From assembly GCA_963745865.1 (NCBI GenBank), contig CAVUYZ010000003.1:248001-312000 (forward strand): a stretch of 64,000 bases of DNA, given 5' to 3'. A program made the translations under genes and the position numbers. The notes below the pieces were generated by a model. That model searched no databases. It was not told the DNA's origin and saw only the letters and a list, made by a program, of their open reading frames with translations. Below, piece after piece: positions 58,070-64,000 of this stretch (positions within the stretch are counted from its first letter, which is position 1; the number at the start of each line of letters is the position of its first letter). The stretch is from JAHEDH01 sp963745865 (GTDB taxonomy: Bacteria; Actinomycetota; Acidimicrobiia; Spongiisociales; ZC4RG35).

Positions 58070-59681
58070 ATGTTACTGACATCCACAGACGTCAAGACCG
58101 TGTTCGTCCGCTTCGACGAACTGATCACGACCTACCGGTCTGCTCTCAACGAACTCAATGTCTATCCCGTCCCCGACGGTGACACAGGATCGAACATGGC
58201 CGGCACGATTCGTAGGGTGATCGACGAACTGGAGGGTGCCGAGTCGATGGGGAGCGTGACCGACGCCATCGCTCACGGTTCGTTGATGGGGGCAAAAGGC
58301 AACTCGGGCATCCTGCTGTCCGTCATCCTCAGCGGGATCGCCGAAGCCTTCGGGGATCGTGAGTCGATCGGCGCCGACGACATCAGGAAGGCGTTGTCAA
58401 TCGCCACGGACTCGGCCTATCGGGCTGTGGCGACGCCGGTCGAGGGGACCATCCTGACCATTGTTCGCGAGGCATCGGAAGCTGCTGACGATCACGAGCG
58501 GCGGCGACCTGCCCACACTTGCCGGGATCGTGTACGAGCGGTCGGTTGACGCCCTCGCACGCACGCCGGACGCACTGGAAGTGCTCAAACAGGCAGGCGT
58601 CGTCGACGCCGGAGGAGCCGGTCTCGTTCTCTTGTTCGCGGCGTTCGCCGAGGCGGCCGGGCACGAGATCTCGCTGCCGGATCATCTCCTCAATGCCCAC
58701 GCCCACATCGAGCGGATCGACTCGGCCGGGGCTCCTGCCGTCTCCGCGCTGAGATACGAGGTCATGTTCTTCCTCGACTCGAACGACGAGGCGGTCGACG
58801 GCATGAAGGGTCGGTGGCAAGAGTTGGGTGACTCCATCGTGATCAACGGAAGCGGTGGCGTGTGGAACTGTCACATCCACACCGATCACATCGGACCGGT
58901 GATCGAGGCAGGCGTCGCAGCCGGCACACCATCGGACATTCGCGTCACCGACCTCACGGAGTCCACGGGCCGATTCGAGGCGGAGCCGGTGTTCCTCCCG
59001 CTCGATGAGGCGTCCGTCGCACCCATCGGAGTCATCTCGGTGGTCGCCGGCGGCGGTCTGGTCGACGTGTTCCGAAGCTTCGGGGTCCAGGCGGTCATAC
59101 GCGGCGGACAGTCGATGAACCCATCGACGGAGGATCTGCTGGCGATGGTCGAGTCGGTGCCTGCCCCCGACGTGATACTCCTGCCGAACAACAAGAACAT
59201 CGTTCCCGTTGCGGAACAGATCGACAACCTCTCGCCCAAGGCCGTGCATGTCGTTCCCACCCGATCCGTGCCGCAGGGGATCGCGGCGATGCTCGCCTAC
59301 AGCACGGCGTCGACCGATCTGCTCGAGACCGCCGAAGAGATGGCGGCTGCGGCGTCGTCGGTGATGACCGGCGAGGTGACCAGAGCGGTCAGGGATGCTC
59401 GCGTCGGCGACCTGACGATCTCTGAAGGTGACTGGCTCGGACTGGCGGATGGAGCGATCGTTCTCGCCGGCCCCGACCTCGAGTGGGTGCTCCGAGGCCT
59501 GGTGGCCGAGTTGATGCCGATCGAATCTGCGGAGATCGTCACGGTGTACACGGGCATCGACTCGGCGACCCACGCCACCAAGAGCCTCGAGGCGTACCTC
59601 GGCGAGTCCTATCCCGGGGTCGAGGTCGTCGTCGTCGACGGCGGGCAACCGACATATCCATACCTGCTCTCCGTCGAGTGA
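58070..59681 (+). CDS. DAK2 domain protein, fatty acid kinase subunit A-like (one frame change)
   Basis: About 536 residues. The DAK2 kinase domain comes first: NVYPVPDGDTGSNMAGTIRR (metal/ATP Asp cluster), GSLMGAKGNSGILLSVILSG and VDAGGAGLVLLFAAF. A middle domain (VWNCHIHTDHIGPVIEAG) and a C-terminal domain (ILLPNNKNIVPVAEQIDNLS, GDWLGLADGAIV) follow. FakA phosphorylates fatty acids bound to FakB (DegV family). One extra base near 58495 breaks it between EASEAADD and SGGDLPTLAG. No fakB is in the window. recG follows after 10 nt. Confidence 0.85.
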
Positions 59682-59691
59682 CCGGGGCGGT

Positions 59692-61899
59692 ATGCCGTCG
59701 CTGACCTATCTCGATGGGGTCCCGATCGAAAAGGTCTCGGGCTTCTCGGGAGCGCGGGGCCGAGCGCTGCAGGGAGCAGGGGTCACGAGCGTCAGGGACC
59801 TGCTCTTCCACTTCCCCCGCCGATACATCGACCGGTCCAGAACCGAGCCGGTCGCCAACCTTCCCGTGGGAGAGGAGATCACCGTGATCGGTGAGGTCCT
59901 GTCGGTGTCCACTCGGCGACCGAGGGCACGGCTGACCATCACCGAGGCGACGGTGACCGATGGCACAGGCACGCTCAAGGCGGTCTGGTTCAACCAGTCT
60001 TTTCGGGCTCGGCAGCTCACCGTCGGCGCCGAGATCGCTGCTGTCCGGGAAGGTCGAGCGGTTCCGGGGCGCGACCCAGATGAAGTCGCCGGATGTCGAC
60101 GTGCTCTCCTCGAACTCCGAGGGTCTCAAGACGGGCCGGGTCGTGCCGATCCACCCGACGATCGCCAAGGTCCCCTCCGGCTGGGTCCGACGCGGCATGT
60201 GGAACGCGCTCACCCGGTCACGACCGATCAGCGACCCGATTCCGGAGCCGATCCTGACCTCCCGCGGGCTCATCGACCGTGATGCTGCGATGACAGCCAT
60301 CCACTTCCCCGAGTCGATGCCCGAGGTGGGCAGGGCCAGGAAGCGACTGGTCTACGACGAGTTCTTCCGGCTGGAACTCGCCCTGGCCCTCAACAAGCGA
60401 CTCAGGGAGCAGCGCCAGGTCGGGATCGTGCATCCAGGAGCGGGTCGGCTGTCGGAGCGGTTCATCGGCGGTCTCCCGTATGAGCTGACAGATGCACAGG
60501 TTCGCGCCATCGACGAGATCATCGACGACCTTCGGACCAACTATCCCATGCAGCGACTTCTCCAGGGCGAGGTCGGATCGGGAAAGACGGTGGTTGCGGT
60601 GGCGACACTTCTGATCGCCGTCGAGGGCGGTTTCCAGGCGGCGGTGATGGCTCCGACCGAGGTCCTCTCCGTCCAGCACTATCTCGGGATCCGGGATCTT
60701 CTCGACGACGCCGGGATGGCTCCACCCGATGCCGGGCCGGCGGCGGCGCTGGGCATGGATTCCCTCTTCGCCCCGGCCGGGCAGGATGACGCGAGAGCCG
60801 GTGCGCCTCGGCCTCCTCACGGGGTCCCAGGCGGCGGTCAACTTCGCAACGGGTGTCACGAGAACCGACGTCCAGAACGTGGCTCGCGGATGGCACGATC
60901 GACATCGTCGTCGGAACGCACGCCCTCATCCAGGAAGCGATCGATTTCCGGTCTCTCGGCATGGCGGTGATCGACGAGCAGCATCGGTTCGGTGCCGAAC
61001 AGCGGGCGATCCTCCGGAGCAAGGGCTCGGAGGGAGCGACCCCCGATCTGTTGATCATGACCGCTACGCCGATCCCTCGGACCCTGTCGATGACGCTCTA
61101 CGGAGACCTCGAGGAGTCGATCATCGACGAGTTGCCGCCAGGTCGGACGCCGATCGTCACCGAGGTGATCTCGCGGAGCGAAGAGGAGACCATCTGGGAG
61201 TCGGTGGTCGAGCAGGTATCGCAGGGCCGTCAAGCATTCGTCGTGTGCCCGCTCGTAGACGACTCAGACAAGGTGGAGGCGGCCAGCGCCGAGTCCGAGT
61301 ACCGGCGACTCCAGACGGTCATGCCGAACGTCAGGTGCGGGTTGCTCCATGGACAGATGCCGTCCACCGAGAAGGACGACATCATGCATGACTTCCGAGA
61401 TGGTCGGATCGATGTGTTGGTGGCGACGACCGTGATAGAAGTCGGCATCGATGTCCCGAATGCCACGGTCATGGTCATCGAGGACGCCGACCGTTTCGGT
61501 CTCAGCCAACTCCATCAGCTTCGGGGACGGGTCGGCAGGGGTCGGTTTCCCGGGAGATGCATCCTGCTCTCGGATCCGACGACGCCCGACGGTGAGCGGA
61601 GGCTCGAGGCGATGGTCGAGTCGACCGATGGGTTCCGGTTGGCCCAGGTCGATCTCGAGATCAGAGGGCAGGGGACGGTGTTTGCTGCGAGCCAGTCGGG
61701 GCGAAGTGATCTGAATCTGGCGAGCATCGTCACCGACCGGGGAGCGTTGATCGCGGCGCGGGAGGATGCGTTCGGGCTGGTGGATGACGACCCCGGCTTG
61801 GCAGGCAACCCTGACCTGCTCGAGGAGATCGTGCTCTTCTTCGGAGACGACCCCGATGACGAGAGCCAGGGCAAGGCGGACTGGTTGTTCATCTCATGA
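59692..61899 (+). CDS. recG: ATP-dependent DNA helicase RecG (three frame changes)
   Basis: About 735 residues. The wedge/OB domain (DLLFHFPRRYIDRS, GEVLSVSTRR) is followed by an SF2 helicase: Q-region LTDAQVRAIDEI, Walker A GEVGSGKTVVAVA, LLTGSQAAVNFATG, the DEQHRFG box, MTATPIPRTLSMTLYGDLE, VVCPLVDDSDK, VATTVIEVGIDVPNATVMVI and QLHQLRGRVGRG. RecG regresses stalled replication forks. One extra base each near 60050, 60735 and 60880 disrupts it. ATG 59692. It is followed by rsmD after 10 nt. Confidence 0.9.
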
Positions 61900-61909
61900 A
61901 AGGTGTGTC

Positions 61910-62443
61910 ATGCGTGTGATCGCTGGAACTCGCGGCGGTCGCAAGCTCGTCGCTCCAGACACGTCGGGGACCCGACCGGTCGCCGACCGGGTCAAAGAGT
62001 CCGTGTTCAGCTCCATCGCCGCCGAGATGCCCGGTGCCGCGGTGGCGGATCTCTTCGCCGGGTCCGGGAGCTTCGGCATCGAGGCGCTGAGCCGGGGAGC
62101 AACCAGCGCGGTGTTCGTCGAGAACGGTCGCAAGGCGCTCGACGCGTTGCGAACGAATCTCCGCACCCTGGATCTCGACGGCCGCGTCGTGCGCGCCGAC
62201 GTGGCAACGTGGAGCCCTGATGGTGAGTTCGACGTGGTCTTCTGTGACCCGCCGTGGCCCATGGGGCGCCCAGAGCTCGAAACGATCCTGGAGCAGATCG
62301 CCCCTTCGGTCGTCGCCGACGGCCTGGTGGTGGTCACGAGACGGTCGTCGGATGAGATCCCGGAACCGGCCGGGTTCCGGATTGACGACGAACGCGCCCT
62401 CGGAGACACCAGAATCATCAGGTATCGAAAGGAGACGCAGTGA
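61910..62443 (+). CDS. rsmD: 16S rRNA (guanine-966-N2)-methyltransferase
   Basis: A 177-residue SAM-dependent methyltransferase. It starts MRVIAGTRGGRKL, the SAM motif is VADLFAGSGSFGIEALSRGA, and the catalytic DPPW is in FCDPPWPMGRPELE. The family methylates G966 of 16S rRNA in the 30S subunit. AAAGG lies just before ATG 61910. coaD overlaps its end by 4 nt (GTGA), the usual rsmD-coaD pair. Confidence 0.92.
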   Translation: MRVIAGTRGGRKLVAPDTSGTRPVADRVKESVFSSIAAEMPGAAVADLFAGSGSFGIEALSRGATSAVFVENGRKALDALRTNLRTLDLDGRVVRADVATWSPDGEFDVVFCDPPWPMGRPELETILEQIAPSVVADGLVVVTRRSSDEIPEPAGFRIDDERALGDTRIIRYRKETQ

Positions 62444-62913
62444 CGACCGCAATGTGCCCAGGGAGTTTCGATCCTCCCACCAACGGGCACATCGACGTGA
62501 TCCGCCGATGTGCCGCCTCGTTCGAGCGGGTGGTGGTCGCCGTCGTGTCGAATCCCTCGAAGACGCCGATGTTCGATCTCGACGAGCGACTGACGCTTCT
62601 CGATCGGTGTCTTGGCGATCTCGACAACTACGAGGCGATGGCCTTCTCGGGACTGTTGGTCGACTTCGCACGCCGCCACGACACCGATGTCGTGGTCAAG
62701 GGGCTCCGCGCCCCCGGTGATTTTGAATACGAGCTGCAGATGGCGCAGATGAACTCCCATCTCAGTGGGATGGAGACGGTGTTCATGCCGTCGAAGCCCG
62801 AATGGGGATTCGTGTCGTCCTCGCTCGTGCGCGAGGTGGCGCGGCTGGGGGGTACGGTTGACGAACTGGTGCCGGCCCCCGTCGCTGCGGCCCTGAAGGA
62901 GAAGTTGTCGTGA
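62440..62913 (+). CDS. coaD: Phosphopantetheine adenylyltransferase
   Basis: A 157-residue enzyme that makes dephospho-CoA from 4'-phosphopantetheine and ATP. The nucleotidyltransferase motif is PGSFDPPTNGHIDV (the HxGH class, here NGH), then VKGLRAPGDFEYELQMAQMN and the C-terminal FVSSSLVREVA. Length is standard. GTG 62440 overlaps the rsmD stop and its stop overlaps the GTG of the next gene. Confidence 0.95.
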   Translation: MTTAMCPGSFDPPTNGHIDVIRRCAASFERVVVAVVSNPSKTPMFDLDERLTLLDRCLGDLDNYEAMAFSGLLVDFARRHDTDVVVKGLRAPGDFEYELQMAQMNSHLSGMETVFMPSKPEWGFVSSSLVREVARLGGTVDELVPAPVAAALKEKLS

Positions 62914-63446
62914 CAGACGAACACCGACCAGCTGACGAGCCCGTGCAGCCGGACGTCAGGCCGAGGACCAATGTCGGGGTGCTCCAGGACCTGATCGACG
63001 ACATGCTCGCCTATCTGGAGGAGGCCAAGTCCATGCCGCTCTCGACGAACGTTCTCGTCGAGAAGGACGTGTTCACCGACATGCTGGAACAGCTGCGCTC
63101 CGAGCTCCCTGACGAGCTGAGAGCGGCTCGGTGGATGGTGAGAGAGCGCGAAGCATTCATCGCCAGGACGAACGAGCGTGCCCACGAGATCGTGGAACGA
63201 GCCACGTCGGACTCGCGGCGGCTGGTGTCCGATTCCTACGTCCTGGCGGAGGCCGTCGAGGAGGCCAACATCCTGGTCAGGCGGGCCGAGGGCGAAGCGC
63301 GACGGTTACGGCTCGAAGCCGAGGACGAGATCGAGCGACAACTCGAGGAGATCGAGGCCTTGATGGCCGAGTTGTTGACCCGGACCCATGCTGCTCGCGA
63401 GGAACTCCATCGATCGCGTCCCGCTCCGCCGGACGTGCCGCTCTGA
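62910..63446 (+). CDS. SepIVA/DivIVA-like coiled-coil protein
   Basis: A 178-residue helical protein. The N-terminal part DLIDDMLAYLEEAKSMPLS, then DMLEQLRSELPDELRAARWM and a long heptad coiled coil (AHEIVERATSDSRRLVSDSY, ANILVRRAEGEARRLRLEAE) are close to the actinobacterial septation factor SepIVA. These proteins help place cell-wall synthesis and division. GTG 62910 overlaps the coaD stop. A 34-bp palindromic terminator follows. Confidence 0.7.
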   Translation: MTDEHRPADEPVQPDVRPRTNVGVLQDLIDDMLAYLEEAKSMPLSTNVLVEKDVFTDMLEQLRSELPDELRAARWMVREREAFIARTNERAHEIVERATSDSRRLVSDSYVLAEAVEEANILVRRAEGEARRLRLEAEDEIERQLEEIEALMAELLTRTHAAREELHRSRPAPPDVPL

Positions 63447-63504
63447 GTCGGTGGGCCGGCGGAAGCGACGTGCGGTCGCACCTCACGATCTTCCGCACTC
63501 ACAC

Positions 63505-63538
63505 GAGAAGAGCCGCCGGCATGCCGGCGGCTCTTCTC
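63505..63538. terminator. Perfect 34-bp palindrome, bidirectional terminator
   Basis: GAGAAGAGCCGCCGGCA and its reverse complement meet without a spacer. It lies between the convergent sepIVA-like and cold-shock genes. The stem is GC-rich at the centre and ends in GAGAAG/CTTCTC, giving a short T-rich run on each side, so it can stop transcription from both directions. Confidence 0.8.
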
Positions 63539-63558
63539 ATCTCGTTATCGGAAAGCTG

Positions 63559-63759
63559 TCAGACGGGGCGAACGTTCTTCGCCTCGTCGCCCTTCCGGCC
63601 GGGGCCGACTTCGAATTCGACACTCTGGCCTTCGTTGAGCGATTTGTGGCCTTCTCCCACGATGTTCGAGAAGTGGACGAAAACGTCGTCCCCGTCCTCG
63701 CGAGAGATGAAGCCGAAGCCCTTCTCGGTGTTGAAGAACTTCACGGTACCTACTGCCAT
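63559..63759 (-). CDS. Cold-shock protein, CspA family
   Basis: A 66-residue OB-fold protein. RNP1 is KGFGFIS, RNP2 is VFVHFSN, and it starts MAVGTVKFFNTE. It binds single-stranded RNA or DNA and melts structure. GAAAG precedes ATG 63759. About 60 nt of leader lies upstream with a possible TACGCT -10 box near 63817, so unlike its neighbours it has a real 5' UTR, as is common for csp genes. Confidence 0.95.
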   Translation of the reverse strand: MAVGTVKFFNTEKGFGFISREDGDDVFVHFSNIVGEGHKSLNEGQSVEFEVGPGRKGDEAKNVRPV

Positions 63760-63849
63760 TTTCGTTTCTTTCTGTCTGCCCGGTCGACCCTCGTGGCCGA
63801 CCGACTGGCAAACAGCGTAGGCGCTCGGTGGCGGAACGTGTGCATCGAG

Positions 63850-64000
63850 TCAGGACAACACCGAGTCGACGAGGTCTCTGGCCGCCTCCTGAACCTCCCG
63901 CAGATGGTCCTCTCCCTGGAAGCTCTCGGCGTAGATCTTGTAGACGTCTTCGGTGCCGGACGGTCGAGCCGCGAACCACGCCGACCGTGTCACCACCTTG
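63850..64000 (-). CDS. pgm: Phosphoglucomutase, C-terminal fragment
   Basis: The last 49 codons of a gene that enters from the right edge. The phosphate-binding motif RPSGTEDVYKIYAES and the tail FQGEDHLREVQEAARDLV match the alpha-D-glucose phosphate-specific phosphoglucomutase family, which interconverts glucose 1-phosphate and glucose 6-phosphate. The stop is at 63850-63852. Transcription runs toward the csp gene, 90 bp away. Confidence 0.85.
   Translation of the reverse strand, partial: KVVTRSAWFAARPSGTEDVYKIYAESFQGEDHLREVQEAARDLVDSVLS

Noticed and set aside
1..64000. tRNA or rRNA genes
   Set aside because: I looked through the gaps for T-arm (GGTTCGAxxCC) and rRNA landmarks and saw none; a covariance search would be the proper test.

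Overview
The window is a gene-dense, high-GC stretch from an actinobacterium. An InhA-type enoyl-ACP reductase, an AdnA/AdnB helicase-nuclease pair, a SepIVA-like coiled-coil gene beside coaD, a homodimeric aceE and many -10 boxes 6-8 nt before a start codon all point there. An Acidimicrobiia-like lineage is my inference, not something the window proves. No rRNA, tRNA, CRISPR array or intact insertion sequence was seen.

Layout. 0-7.8 kb: an acyl-CoA dehydrogenase tail, an SDR, an L,D-transpeptidase, thiamine pyrophosphokinase, an S9 peptidase, phosphofructokinase, an ATP-grasp enzyme and NfuA. 7.9-19.9 kb: one tightly overlapping operon of the MoxR/DUF58/vWA type, with an ABC exporter and several membrane proteins. 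19.9-24.3 kb: small genes, then a molybdopterin pair (MogA-like, XdhC). 24.3-30.9 kb, minus strand: a membrane HD-GYP protein with a Thr-rich stalk and Ig-like domain, aceE, an alpha/beta hydrolase and a metallo-beta-lactamase-fold protein. 30.9-31.5 kb: a scrambled patch of gene remnants bounded by a duplicated hydrolase 5' end. 31.6-36.3 kb: a radical SAM gene whose TGA sits in a Cys-Sec-Ala-Glu-Pro context, followed by an ABC exporter. 36.3-40.3 kb: DUF456, PlsB, Dtd and PlsY. 40.3-47.4 kb: adnB, adnA, a small Cys-rich protein and a RecB-family nuclease. 47.45-48.1 kb: a protein-free segment that looks like a roughly 505-nt structured RNA with its own promoter and terminator. 48.1-57.5 kb: a PH/SHOCT protein, acyl-CoA ligase, InhA-type FabI, a sensor kinase, and a hydrolase/MurF-like/Ddl cluster. 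57.5-64 kb: rpmB, a cold-shock-like gene, a fakA-like gene, recG, rsmD, coaD, a sepIVA-like gene, csp and the end of a phosphoglucomutase gene.

The two most notable items are the candidate structured RNA at 47.59-48.10 kb (at least a dozen hairpins, eight with UUCG loops and five with GNRA loops) and the predicted selenoprotein ending at 32,972.

Caveat on quality: about two dozen genes are interrupted by single-base frame changes (more than 35 events), mostly extra bases. The protein family continues cleanly in the next frame each time, so I treat them as uncorrected sequencing indels and annotate each gene over its whole span. Residue numbers beyond a shift are approximate.
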